Of a stretch of 64,000 bases of DNA, positions 11,095 through 21,790 are shown in pieces; position 1 is the first letter of the stretch, and every line of letters starts with the position of its first letter. The notes under the pieces are model-generated. The model searched no databases, had not been told where the DNA came from, and was given only the letters and a program-made list of their open reading frames with translations. The translations under genes and the position numbers were made by a program. Source of the DNA: Micrasema longulum (lineage: Eukaryota; Arthropoda; Insecta; Trichoptera; Brachycentridae); NCBI GenBank assembly GCA_022494885.1, contig JAGVSM010000517.1:1-64000 (forward strand). Reading direction: 5' to 3'.

Positions 11095-11290
11095 TTACAA
11101 GGGTTGACATAGATGCGCGGATAATGTTCTCAGACGCGATGCAATTTTAAAAGTGCACCGTGTGACGTCAGCAGTGCAACGTCTGCGTTCTGTGACGTCA
11201 GAGATAGTTTACGACGCGACTTGAAGTTGGAGACATATCCGTTTCCTCAGCGCGATAAATAATCCACTTAAAACTATGCTACTTCCAAGG
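11095..11290. promoter_or_regulatory. GC/CpG-rich patch with twin CRE-type sites
   Basis: Two perfect palindromes TGACGTCA (11163-11170 and 11193-11200), both in the context TGTGACGTCAG, lie exactly 30 bases apart. The patch is rich in CpG and stands out from the AT-rich flanks. TGACGTCA is the known binding site of CREB/ATF bZIP factors. An enhancer, a promoter or the control region of an unknown transposon would all fit. No TATA box or gene start was identified. Confidence 0.35.
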
Positions 11291-11544
11291 TAGCACAGAG
11301 GTAAAGTTATTTAAAAGGCAGGGTTCTGAAAAAAAAATCGTTAAAAAACACAAATAATATTATATTTTATTTCATTATTAATCTCAGCAGACGAGATTTA
11401 TTTCAAAACAAATAATTGAATTATTTTTTTAACATTTTTTTTTGTGTATGTTTATGGGTGAAAATAAAATTTATACTTAATGTTTTTAAAGTATTTTTTA
11501 TAATAATCATCTTCCAAGTAAAACGGGTTTTAAAGTGAGTCGGA
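11291..11544. other. no gene seen
   Basis: AT-rich sequence. Nothing recognised. Confidence 0.35.
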
Positions 11545-11708
11545 GCAATTACATAGACCAGATGCTTAATCACAGATGTTTATCACGTCGACCTAAAGTC
11601 CTTAACTTGCAATTTATCCATAAGAATATTCTATCGCGTCGGAATTTACCGACAAGGGTGACCATTGCAAATAAGCTCCTGAGTGCCATTTCACCCAATA
11701 TTTGAAAT
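11545..11708 (+). pseudogene. probable LINE C-terminal fragment
   Basis: An open stretch reads LSRRPKVLNLQFIHK and later NKLLSAISPNI. It resembles the LINE segment SLESRR-x3-DL-x-FLYKI-x-NG followed by LLS-x-I, seen more clearly at 24.5 and 54.8 kb. Weak match. It could be chance. Confidence 0.4.
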
Positions 11709-12364
11709 ATAAATAGTATTTTTGTCTCATTTAGTTATGTTCCCTTATGTTTGCTAATTTAAACGTAAAAAAATATATCAATAAATAAATGAAAGGTCAC
11801 TCGCCCTGAGCCTTTTTTTTAGCGCGTTTAGCTTACACCCGCGTCCATAGTCATAATAAAAAGTGCATAATTATCAGTGATTAATAATTATTATCGACAG
11901 CGGACCTCCAGATTATATATATTTTTTTAAAACATGAACAACTGTTTTTATATTTATTTATTTAGTTGGTGTTATTTTATAGAACTCTTTGTAAAAATCG
12001 TAATTTTCAAACCAAAAACTGATCTGTTTATGTTTTTAATAAAAAATCAGACAATTATTTCGAATTCTGAATTAAGGCATTTTCAAACGCGTGTTAAAAA
12101 CATGTTTGAAAATTATAAACATTGTTTTTTACTTATGCTTAATTGTTTTTTCTTATTTTTTTAAAGTACAACGGTATTTTTTTTTATGGATTTTATGCGT
12201 ACAATTTACAAATAGGCTTCAAAAAATGTTTCAAAACTAAGTCATCGACAGTAAAATAAGTATTTACAAACAACGAGTATAAAAATCACACTAATCGTAC
12301 AAAACTGTCACTAATTTTATATTTTAATGACAAAATGAGTATTCAAGGCGATGTTGTTATAATT
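11709..12364. other. no gene seen
   Basis: AT-rich sequence. The open frame at 11934-12164 is low-complexity, rich in Phe, Leu and Ile, and looks like chance. Confidence 0.35.
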
Positions 12365-12500
12365 AAATTGGATTGTAGTCCCACGACTAGTTTTAACGAC
12401 TAACTGATCAGAGATCTGAGGTTTGAGCCCTATTCTAGCACAACATTAGTCTCATTTTTTAATAATGCTTTATTGAAAATCGTTGAAAAAAGTAAATTGT
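12365..12500 (+). mobile_element. SINE-2 copy, degraded
   Basis: TTGTAGTCCCACGACTAGTT, B-box-like GAGGTTTGAGCCC, then a body ending near AATAATGCTTTATTGAAAA, as in the copy at 10.9 kb. Confidence 0.55.
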
Positions 12501-12584
12501 TAGAATGCAAATACTTGTTTTTTCGTGTTTCCCTTTATTTTCTTATTTTCCCACAAAAAGTGTTTATTGGGTAATTTGTTTTAA

Positions 12585-12800
12585 AAAAAATGAATAACCC
12601 GCTAAGCCTTGATTAAAAGGCTCGTCAGCAGGTGGAAAAGATGAGATATGAAAAGAGGTTATGAAAAATACACCACAACACCCAGACTAATTGAGAAAAA
12701 AATATTTCTTTAATTTTTTTCTTGCAACTTGCGGGAATCAAACTCGCGACACCAGTTTCACAGTTAGCTATCTAACCAACTACGCCACGGTGCCTGTTAA
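12585..12800 (-). mobile_element. SINE-3 copy, tRNA-derived
   Basis: The minus strand starts GGCACCGTGGCGTAGTTGGT and has a B box GAGTTTGATTCCCGC. The body ends TGACGAGCC, then AAGGCTTAGCGGGTT. The head could be mistaken for a tRNA, but the anticodon stem does not pair and there is a long body. Confidence 0.7.
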
Positions 12801-13529
12801 GTAAATATAGTGTGCCTGTGCTAATTAACTAAAATAAATTAATAAAAATACGTTTGTACTGTTTCATTGAAGACAAAAAAAAAAAAAAATATCTACATTT
12901 TAAATGAAATAATAAATTTAAATATTTGTTATAAAAATTATTACTTTTTCATATTTGCTAAGATTGTATCTGATTTCCTGCGCGACGCGCAATTTCGAAC
13001 GTCCTCGCTGGGGGATGGGGGTTGTTTTATGCTGAGATTCTTCCTAAATAGGATTTCAGGATAGTTTCAGGAATTCTCGTACGTGTTCATATTCACTATA
13101 ATATGCTCCGGTTCCGGCAAAGCTGGAAAATTAATCTGTCACTTGGAAAACAATTTGTTTTGAATGTTTTATTTTTGAATTTATTGTGATGTTATTTAAA
13201 ATTAATTCCACTTTAAAACATTTGTACAAGTACTTTTAATTTGTTAGTACAAGTATTTGGTGGAAGTTTATTGTAAATTATTGAAATAAATGACAGGTGA
13301 TACTTAAATTCACTAATTAGAAATAAAAATTCATTGAGTATTCCAAATTTCTGGATTTTAAAATCAGTCGTTTTTTATTTCTTTAATAAATTAATATAAA
13401 CAACTCTAAAATAATTTATTTGCAATTAACGATTCAAAAATGTCACATATTTTTTATTATTTATGTCATTTTATAAAAACATTGCATCAATCTATAATTT
13501 TGAATTATCACGTTTTTTTATTGTTTCAG

Positions 13530-13580
13530 ATTATCAACATCGGAAATATTATCAAGTTCCTGAAAATAAAAACGGATTGG
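13530..13580 (+). CDS. candidate 51-bp internal exon of an unknown host gene
   Basis: A T-rich tract ending TTTTTTTATTGTTTCAG (13513-13529) is followed by 51 bases and then GTAAGC (13581-13586), a good intron-start. The length is a multiple of three and the exon is open in two frames. The frame starting at base 3 reads YQHRKYYQVPENKNGL, which looks protein-like. No match to a known protein is recognised, so this rests on splice signals alone. If real, the window lies in long introns of a plus-strand gene. Confidence 0.3.
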
Positions 13581-13599
13581 GTAAGCATTGTATTTTATA

Positions 13600-15214
13600 A
13601 AATTTAATCCCACATAAGATGTTTTTTCATATTTGTTCAAATGATCAATATATATACATATAAATATAAATATATATACATAAATCAATCAATATCGACA
13701 CTAATCTTTGGTCGAAAAAATCAAGAAAAGAAGATTATGGAAGAGAAAAAGAGTGTTTCTTGAGGCGTAATTTAAGCTGAGGTACTCTAAAAATACATTT
13801 GAAAGTAGAGTCCATCTTTGTATAGGCGTTCGAAATTTAAATCTCAAATTTGTATTATTAACATTTTCTGTTATTATTTATTTATAACTGGGTATCTGAA
13901 TGATTTTTAAAGCATTTCTGTTAAACGTGGGAAAGGGGGTTATAACAGAGAAAAATATATTCTGCTCATAAACGGCAATGAAATTTGACTATTGTATGGC
14001 TATGATATCACGCTAATCTAACACAAGACTTGAAATTTCTCTCTCTTACTCTTTAAAATTATGCAGTTTTATTTTTTAAATCTTCAGATAAATTTTTTCA
14101 CACAGGATTTAGAAAGCCAAATGTATATAACTATGCTGGATTTTAATACCAATAATAATTATCCTTGTTACTCGAATAAAGAATAAATGTGACGCTAGTA
14201 CAGCAATAAATCTGTATAAGAGAGAACACGAAGATAGAGCTCATAATAAAAAGGACAGAGACGCTGTTCTGTGCCCGGTGTCTGTGGGAAAATATTCAGT
14301 CGGGTATTGACAGTGATGGGAATGTACTCACGCACGTAAGATGAACGGTGTATGTTTGATTTTTAATTTATATCGCTATACCGGGGCTAAATTATTTGTT
14401 TATTTACATAAATTATGGAAAAAAAAATAATTTAAAAGTATGCTTTTTTTTCGAATATCAGATCTTTAGAATATTACATCTGTTGCTTGTGGTAACACGA
14501 TGTAACATAACCGCGGTTTAAGTCAAGGAGAATTGACGGCTAAAATTTTTTTTTACTCCAAGATTCACTCATGTTCACAACGATTCGTTTCCTCCTACTG
14601 AATATAATATGATACATACATAATAGAACACGACCCCCACTGCTTTACACCGCGTCAAGTTTTAGCGCCCGCATTTATGACACCTCATTTAAAACTTTTC
14701 TTTATTTATCCTTCTCTTCCCGGGAAACTTTAACACTTACCCTTGCACAAAAATCTCGTGATTGTCATCCTCGAGCCAAGCAGAAACCACCCCTAACATC
14801 TCCCAATCTCAAAACGGATTGTCACACCGCTCGTTACTAGGAAATAAGGACGATTGTCACAAAAAAATACTACCTTTTTATCTTTTCTTCATTACCCTGG
14901 AAACGCTCGGAAGTCAGTATCATAATTTTGTTTTTGGGGTTCAGATGCATTTTAATTAGAAAAAACATTTTTTATAGCAATAATAGCTAAACATAATAAT
15001 TATGTACTTTGATTTACGAAAAGTTTTTTAATATATTTATATTAAAAAGATTACCTTACACTGGCATATTTTCCTAGATTCTATTATTTTTGTCACCCTG
15101 ACATAATTTTTTGTTAGGAAAATTCTAATAAATTTTATTAAGTCATTTTTTCTTCTGTAACTTTCTTAGTTAATTTTGTTGAAATAAAATATTGTACCGT
15201 TGGAAAAAATATAC
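13600..15214. other. no firm gene; GC-richer 14220-14940
   Basis: 14220-14380 and 14500-14940 have more G and C than their flanks. A 65-residue plus-strand frame (14762-14959, starting at TTG) begins LSSSSQAETTPNISQSQNGL but has no ATG start or recognised match. A minus-strand splice donor (complement of ACTTAC near 14735) follows a short MTITRFLCKG frame. Neither is enough for a gene call. Confidence 0.3.
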
Positions 15215-15785
15215 AAAGTGGCCACTTAAACCAGCCAATGACAGGTCATAAGCTCTGTAAATGCCAAGACTTCCATATTCTCTTCTTTAAAGTATTCTCT
15301 ATTCCTGTTGTAATTTGTTAAATTCATGACTCCCGAGGGGGTGAAATCCAGTCTTTTGTCTGCAACCATTTGTTAATTTTAGAATAAGTCCGAATGTTCA
15401 TAAACAACTCCTAAAAATAACCCCTTTACAATTGCTTAAGTTTGTTCAAATTTTTTTAAAAAAGGACTGGATGGAACCCTGTAGGAATGCTAATAATATT
15501 AACATATTACAACCCAGTTAAAGAAAATTTTACCAAAGGGAATTTAGAATTGTAGGCATCTAGAGGGATCATGACCTATCATTGACTAATTTTAGTGGCC
15601 ATTTTACTCACTGTGTAACATTCACCGTTCTGCTTATGTTTGAACGTTTATATTCGTTTTCCACCTGTTGATGCTTGTAAAGTTAAAGACCTGAAACCGT
15701 TCTTGATGCGCGTGAGATTCATCTGATTGAATTATTTTACTTTTATACTGGGCAACGCCTGAAAATATTTTTAAAAAGTTATACT
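15215..15785. mobile_element. rep-A inverted pair
   Basis: A minus-strand rep-A copy (about 15215-15400, with AAAGTGGCCACTTAAACCAG) is followed at once by a plus-strand copy (about 15440-15785, ending GGGCAACGCCTGAAAATATT). Both include the outer block resembling AAGACTGGATTTCA. Tail-to-tail layout, as in the foldback at 34.2 kb. Confidence 0.7.
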
Positions 15786-15924
15786 TCTTCTTGGACCAGG
15801 TGGATTTATCAATAATGTTTTCAGTTTGTCCATTTATTTGTAGACGATGCCTACACTTCTATGCTATCTTCTCTTAAATGTTATTCATCTGTGTTGTAAT
15901 TTGTCAATAATTTCCTAAGTTGAG

Positions 15925-16075
15925 AAAATGCGGACGTTTGCACATAAGCAGAATGGTGAATGTTGGACAGTGTGTGAGGTGGCCACTAAAACCCGTCAAT
16001 GACAGACCACAAGCCATGTATATACTTCGGCCTCCGTATTTTCTCGTAACGGTTTTTACTCTCAGTTGGAAGAAA
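15925..16075 (-). repeat. rep-A fragment
   Basis: The minus strand matches the centre of rep-A (CAGAATGGTGAATGTT, then GTGGCCACTAAAACC). Diverged. A plus-strand open frame across it is a by-product. Confidence 0.65.
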
Positions 16076-16089
16076 TTTAAATATTTTTT

Positions 16090-16587
16090 TATTGTTGTTT
16101 ACAAAAGAATTTCGAACTTTTGTATTTTTATGTGAACCAGAACGAATTAGCAATTATTTTTTTACTTACCAAGGACATTATTCTCCTATCACTTCCAGAA
16201 CCTTTAGACGCCGCGGGATTTGAAAGGGGATAGATTTCCGTCGTTTTCTGGGGCGCGAAATCCACTAATAATAAATTGGAGGTACATTATTTTTATTATT
16301 ATTGCGTAGTAGAAGAAATACGGAACTGCCTTCCACTTTCCCGATCGACTTCCTACCTTGAACTTTTAAAGACGTATTTTCCCTAGAAACAGGATGTTCA
16401 AATAAAAATAATTTCTCGTCTCTCTCAATCGAATAAAGAAATGTATCTATATCATCTAAGTTTATCAGATTGCTAGGACGTTTAGATATGTATTTATACA
16501 AAATTTCTTTATGTCTCTGCTGAGTTGTTTATTTAATTCATTTTTGATAAAAACGAATAGTCTGAAATATATTAAATTGAATTTACC
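16090..16587. other. unassigned segment with a minus-strand open frame
   Basis: The minus strand from 16501 to 16265 is open for 78 codons (MYKYISKRPSNLINLDDIDT at its start). The frame holds no recognised domain. A GC-rich patch at 16200-16265 lies beside it. It may be a decayed LINE C-terminus but the match is too weak to claim. Confidence 0.25.
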
Positions 16588-17035
16588 TTTTTTGTTTTAT
16601 TTAGGTACGTCATTTGTTTTATTTACTTACGTGTTTTGATTTTTAAGGTAGTTGGTTTTATTTGGGTGCGTAACTACATAGTTTATTTTAATAAGGTACA
16701 TACTTCGTTTCATTTACGTTCTTTGTTGTATTAAGGTTCTTTGTTTTATTGTGTACAAGCCTACATACTTTATTTTATTAAGGTACTTACTTCGTTTTAT
16801 TTACTTACTTTGTTTTATTTGGGTGCGTAAATTATTTACGTGCTTTGTTTTATTTGGGTACGCACCTACCTTATTTTATTTTGGTTCGTACTTCATTTAA
16901 TTTTCGTTCCTCGTTTTATTTAGGTACGTTGTTTGTATTATTGAGGTACTTTGTTTTATTTGGGTACGTATATACATTCTGTATTTTATTAAGATACGTT
17001 TTTTGTTTTATTTATGAACTTTGTTTTAAGCATAA
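16588..17035. repeat. degenerate minisatellite, about 20-25 base unit
   Basis: About 20 diverged units of the type TTTGTTTTATTTGGGTACGTA follow each other. The word GGTACGT or GGTGCGT recurs in a T-rich background. Open frames here repeat words like FYLGT and LVLLRYF and are a result of the repeat, not a gene. Confidence 0.75.
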
Positions 17036-17428
17036 TATGTTTAAGACTTGTGTATAAAAATATGTAAATTGAACATTTTACAACAAAGATGGAGATGAGA
17101 CATTTTAAAGAAATGAATATGGATGTCTAGGCATTTACTGGACTCGTGATATGTTATTGCATAAGCATAAGAAAAAAATATCAATTTTTTACAGAAAATA
17201 AACAAAGAAAAAAAAACAGAATACAGAACTTTGACTCGTGATTCAAATATTTTAACTAAGAAAAGAAAAACATTATTAGAGTATGCTGCCATAATGTAAA
17301 CATGAATCAATAAATCATCGACGAGAGTCATCCACAAAATAAGGTTACAACATTATTTATGTAGGATCAAAAAAATATTGCATATAATTGAAATTCAAAG
17401 GATAATTCAAAAACATATTAAACTGTTT
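17036..17428. other. no gene seen
   Basis: AT-rich. A minus-strand open frame at 17041-17337 is low-complexity and not recognised. Confidence 0.3.
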
Positions 17429-18118
17429 TTAAACGTAATTGTCGTAGAGATTAAGAAATTTCCATTTCCACCACCCCTTTGGGTGCTTCTTCATTGCTTT
17501 TTCAACCTCCTGATCATTGAAAAATCGTTTCCTACCTAAGAACTCATTAAGTTTGACTGGGTGATAGTCCAAAGACGTCAAGTCGGGTGAATAGGGGGGG
17601 TAGGTGACAACAGATCCTGTGTAACTCGCGCGGTGTGGGGCCAGGCGTTGTCATGCAGAAAGCTTACTCCCCGAGTCTTCTGCGGTTATGTATGGCTCTT
17701 ATGAGTTTTTTGAGGGTATTGCAGTAAGCCTTTGAAATAATGGTAGTCCTTTTGTGCATAAAATTAACAAAAAAGACCAGAAAACTAATGCCATAACTTT
17801 TCCTGCTGAATAAGTTATTTTAAACTTCTTTCAGGATAAGGAAGATAAATGACGCTACTGAAATGATTGTCTTTTGGATTCTGGGGTGTAGTGACTAATC
17901 CACGTCTCATCCCTTGTCTTGATAGAGTCCAGAAAGTTACTTTTTTCTGAGTTAAACGATCCAAAAACGCGCGGGAGCGCGCGACGTCCTCTCCATTGGA
18001 AAAAAATACTGCGACTAAACAAAATGACCGACAAACACGCGTGAACAAATAAACTGAGCATTAGGATTCCCCTACACGTCAGGTGTGTCAGCTTTGACTG
18101 GAACTGACAGAACTTCAT
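17429..18118 (-). pseudogene. mariner-family transposase, broken
   Basis: The minus strand carries three landmarks of a mariner DDE transposase in order, in more than one frame. These are TRDETWISHYTPESKRQS (first catalytic Asp region), then SAGKVMALVFW, then LHDNAWPHTARVTQ (second catalytic Asp), and PPYSPDLTSLDYHPV with LGRKRF (third). The C-terminus runs openly to a TAA at 17429-17431. At least two frameshifts and one stop break the frame, and the N-terminal DNA-binding half is missing. Such enzymes cut and paste the element at TA sites. This copy is dead. Confidence 0.85.
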
Positions 18119-18156
18119 CGAATCTGTTATTAATTCGATTTGAATTATTGCTAACC

Positions 18157-18405
18157 TTAAGCTAGGGTTTCCTAGGACAGCGGTGCCCGTATTTTAACGG
18201 CCGTAGTGAACGGTGATGCGGTGGATAACCGTCGTAACGGTGACTAGAGTGTGGTTTCCTAGTAAAACGGTGTTATCAACACCATTTAACACCGTTTCAC
18301 TAGGAAATCACTCTCTAGTCGACGTTACGACGGCTGTCTACCGCATCACCGTTCACTACGGCCGTTAAAATACGGGCACCGCTGTCCTAGGAAATCCTAG
18401 CTTTA
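18157..18405. mobile_element. long palindrome, foldback MITE
   Basis: The two halves are inverted copies of about 118 bases meeting near 18281. Shared words include CCTAGGACAGCGGTGCCCG, TTTTAACGGCCGTAGTGAAC and GGTGATGCGGT. The ends read AAGCTAGG and CCTAGCTTT. There is almost no loop, and CpG is abundant. It holds no coding frame. The superfamily is unknown. A clear target-site duplication was not found. Confidence 0.85.
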
Positions 18406-18789
18406 GAGATCAGTTTCAGTTATATAAGTTTTTTTTTAAAATTTTTTAGTTATGTTTCTAAATCAGAACACGATGTATTTTTAGTGTCTGTATTTCCTCG
18501 TAGCTTTCCGTCAAACAACTCGTTATCGGGATGTGATTAGAACCGATCGGAGCGTGAAATGATTTTTATTCTGCGAAGTTCTGTGTACGTTATAAATATA
18601 CATATATATATATGTATATATTGCAAACCGTAATGGCGCCGTGCTATCACGATACACGATGTTCATGAGACGTGGCGATATGTTGCACAAGAGTGTATCG
18701 ACAACTTTAATTCCGTATTAGCCTCAACATAACGCGATATTTTTAACTCAAAATATATATTTTTTTAAACATAAGATGACTGATTTTTT
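18406..18789. other. no gene seen
   Basis: Contains an AT dinucleotide run at about 18595-18620. Nothing else recognised. Confidence 0.35.
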
Positions 18790-19330
18790 CCTTTCTAGCT
18801 CCAAATATATTGGTTGCTTATTTAATGATGGTTGTCTTTCAAAAATACATGGATTTACATGTGCCACTACCTTTTGTGGACGGTACTAAAGTAAAAAGAG
18901 TAAAGAAGATCAAATATCCAGGCCATCTACTGGATGAAAACTGTGCGGACGATTGTGATGTAAGGCGCCAATATCGGGCTTATTGTACACGAGCTAATAT
19001 GCTGGCACGAAGATTGTGTCAATTCTCCGTGGAAGTGAATGACAGATTTTTTAGGTTCTACGCACGCGTATGTCAGTAAACTAAGGTGAAAATACAATCA
19101 ACGTTATTTAAAGGGTATAAAGGTATGCCATAACAATGGATATGGAGCCCTACACTACCCTTTCCAACATTGTAGTGCAAGCAGGATGTTTTCTGCTGCT
19201 GGACTTACTCGCGAAGGTGTACTGCTGAGGCATCGGACAAGAGGCCTCAGAGAACGGCTGGAGAAAAAAATTAACATCATAATCAGCCAATTGGAGGAAT
19301 ATTTTAGAGTATGGAGGTTGTAGCAGCATT
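18790..19330 (+). pseudogene. LINE RT C-terminal part
   Basis: The open part 18810-19079 reads KIKYPGHLLDENCADDCDVR then YRAYCTRANMLARRLCQFS. This is the LINE pattern KYLGH-x-L-x2-D, DDDI-R-Q, RAN-L-R-K-F, C-S. After a stop and frameshift it resumes at about 19113 with NNGYGAL, then CSASRMFSAAGL and RTRGLRERL, again family-typical. It ends TAG near 19324. The catalytic palm lies upstream and is missing, so the copy is a 5'-truncated relic. The clade may be CR1/L2-like but is not certain. Confidence 0.75.
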
Positions 19331-19364
19331 GCAGCTGGACGCTTGACGCTTGACTGCCGTTCTT

Positions 19365-19690
19365 CTTACAGATCTGATGGCTTCCAAAAAGAATTTCAGT
19401 GCTTTTAAAAAGTTTTGTTATCATTTCAGCCAATTGATTATGTCAAATCAATTTAACACCAATCAGTAAAGAATTCAAATCCCTCTTTTTTTAATGAAGT
19501 GCATAATATTTCTTTCTGAATTACCTTCTTAAATCACAAATATGCTAAGGCTACCAGATTACAGAGAGCGCTTTCGGGAAGCTTTTTTCATTCGGCAACG
19601 AGAATTTTTTTCTATTGAAGTAGGCACCGCCGATGAAAATTGTGCCATCAGATGCGGTGTGCAGTATGTGGTTGGTAAGCTGTCGTTCTT
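19365..19690 (+). mobile_element. LINE 3' region shared with 52.5-52.8 kb
   Basis: About 300 bases match 52525-52820: GCTTTTAAAAAGTTTTG, CAATTGATTATGTC, ATGCTAAGGCTACCAGAT and GCGGTGTGCAGTATGTGG. Indels between the copies are not in threes, so it is probably untranslated sequence. The open frame 19542-19832 over it is not supported. Confidence 0.65.
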
Positions 19691-19854
19691 CTCAATTTTG
19701 TTACCCATTGTACTAAATATTTTTTTAGTTGCAAATATTATTATCCTTTTTGGCTTTTTCTCAAATATTTATGATTGTTTTATATTGCTCTTTAAAAACC
19801 AAAATGTATTTACATTATTGCGTAATTCATAATCTTTAAATTATTGTAATCTAA

Positions 19855-20345
19855 TAAAATAAATAAAACAACTTTGTTTTTAACCACTATTTTTTTATTT
19901 TTTCCGCCTACTGGTTTCAAAGCAAAAAAGCTTCTTCGTCAAGGTTTACGTAACTAATGAACTATTTCCTATTTTATTTTATCTATGTTTACTAAATAAT
20001 ACACGTGGATCTAGTTAAATCAAGCCTTTTTTTCCCTTAAATGATGGTAATTTAAAATACATATTTTCGAAACTAGACAGGAGTGGAATAGGAGTGGGAA
20101 AAAGATAAAATGTTTGTGGTTAAAAACAAAGTAGTTTTATTTATTTTATTGTAATGAATAACCACAAAGTTATTGCTTAAAATATAAAAAAAATAAATTA
20201 AAAATAAACTTTTTAATATATTTTACGTTAGTAATTTGTCTTTATTTGAATAACAATATACCTATCGATAGTCTAAATAATTTAAAGTGACGTAATCTTA
20301 GGACCTAAAAGTAATTAAATGTTAGTTACGTAAAACTTTGAAATA
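19855..20345. mobile_element. PLE-1 ends in inverted orientation
   Basis: A minus-strand end (19855-19975: AGTGGTTAAAAACAAAGTTG on the complement, with CTTGACGAAGAAGC and GCTTTGAAACCAG) faces a plus-strand end (about 20020-20345: GTGGTTAAAAACAAAGTAG, ATAACCACAAAGTTATTG). No PLE coding region is between or beside them. Confidence 0.65.
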
Positions 20346-20874
20346 TATTTTTTTGTTAGAAACAGCAAAAAAAAAACATTGTTTTTATCAAACGTATAAT
20401 TATTTTATTTTTCCATTTTTCAATATCGGCGTATTAAAATGACAAAATTCAGGCACAAGCCTTAAATAATCACTCGTTTCTTATTTATTTAGTAAATTAC
20501 AATGAACCTTCTAGTCTGTTGTGGTGTAAACAATGAGAATCAAATCTTTTATCAATTATCAACTAACGATTTTAATAGGGTCTTTGTTACGTTATAGACC
20601 AATAATTGATTCTTTAGATTATCATATGTTGTGAAAAAAAAAAGATTTTTTTTTTTAAATAAAGATATACGAGTACTTGAATATTTTTCCAACACTGAAA
20701 ACATAATTTATTTTATTAATCATTTCAATCACGGCAATCACACATTTCAAAACATGAACAATTTGGTGACATGTTTCGATAAATATTAGTAAATACTTAT
20801 ATACAACATTTATGCAAGTTATATGGTGAAGATGTATAGTGCGATTTTTGTGTAAGTGTTATTAGTTTCCTAAT
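20346..20874. other. no gene seen
   Basis: AT-rich. Nothing recognised. Confidence 0.35.
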
Positions 20875-20950
20875 AATGAGACAGGTACGCCTCGAAACCG
20901 GTAGACATCGAAAAGTCGGTAATAAGTCAAAAACAAATATTAACTAACAT
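20875..20950 (+). mobile_element. PLE-2 end with hammerhead-like core
   Basis: Contains TGAGACAGGTACGCCTCGAA, then ACCGGTAGACAT and GAAAAGTCGGTAATAAG. The same block occurs in reverse at 37.3 kb and, diverged, at 44.15 kb. GAGAC-loop-GCCTC forms a stem before GAAAC, and CCGG with GTCGG can pair, as in hammerhead ribozymes of Penelope-like elements. The 5' core (CTGATGA in the family type) reads CTAATAA here. Confidence 0.5.
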
Positions 20951-20984
20951 TGATTAACTTTGTGTTTAATTGATTGCACTAGTA

Positions 20985-21180
20985 ATATTCACCGCGGCCG
21001 GCTCAACAAACTGTTCCAACAAATATCTACTCTCAGGGGTATGCTGAGATTGCTGAGAGCCACTTCGGAGCACCCTCGCCCGACTCATTAAGCTCGACTA
21101 GTTTGGAATATTTGTGTTACTTTCAACATCGGCAAATGCGAAGCTCCGGAGTTCGTATTGAAAGTTTTCTCACAATGAAT
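20985..21180. other. GC-richer patch, unassigned
   Basis: Starts CACCGCGGCCGGCTC and holds GCACCCTCGCCCGACTC. It stands out from AT-rich flanks. No open frame or repeat match was found. Confidence 0.35.
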
Positions 21181-21719
21181 TCGGAAGGGATTTGCATTTT
21201 TAAATGCTTAATCATTAAAAAATATTATTTTACCTAAGCATACCTCCAGATTAAATGATTTTAAAAAAAACATTTCGTATGCTCTGTCGAGGCTTTTCTA
21301 GTTTAAACATATAAGTATATTTATTACTTATGCTGTTTTTTAGATATTTTTAAATTATTAACAGATAAATATTTGTTTTAGAAATGAATAAACAGAACAT
21401 GAACTCTGCCGTTAGCTTCTTGAAGTGACCATTTTACACATGATGTAACAATTTTCATGTTTTGCAAATGCATGATGTGCATTTAAAAAAAAAAACTTAT
21501 AATTAGATAATCAAACCTAACCAAATTTAATGTATTTATAATAATACCATATCTACTACACTTCAACGAATAAACATATTTGCAGATACATTTTAAGAAA
21601 TACGCATATACATAAACACACGCACTTAAAACACACTTAGAAACTTGGCTGATTTAGGTATTTTATAAGTATTCATTCATATAATTTATTTATTCAGAAG
21701 AAAAATGATAAAATGATTA

Positions 21720-21790
21720 CGAGTTCGTATTTATTGTGTGTAAAATACCAACCAGTTTCGAAACACTACCTTCCCATCATCAAGTATTAG
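21720..21790 (-). mobile_element. Penelope-like end motif, third type
   Basis: The minus strand reads CTTGATGATGGGAAGG, a short loop, then TTTCGAAACTGGTTGGTATT. The pattern CTTGATGA ... GAAAC-x-GG matches the other PLE-type ends in this window in layout but not in sequence. Confidence 0.4.

Noticed and set aside
12720..12800. tRNA gene on the minus strand (GTGGCGTAGTTGGTTAG with a good B box)
   Set aside because: It is followed by a SINE body also seen at 5.48 kb, and the anticodon stem does not pair.
16845..17057. Open frame of 70 codons
   Set aside because: It lies in the minisatellite and only repeats words like FYLGT and LLRYF.
17041..17337. Minus-strand open frame of 98 codons
   Set aside because: Low-complexity Phe/Ser/His-rich composition in AT-rich DNA, no motif; likely chance.
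19542..19832. Plus-strand open frame of 96 codons (starts MLRLPDYRERF)
   Set aside because: The matching region at 52.68 kb has indels that break this frame, so the block is probably LINE 3' untranslated sequence.
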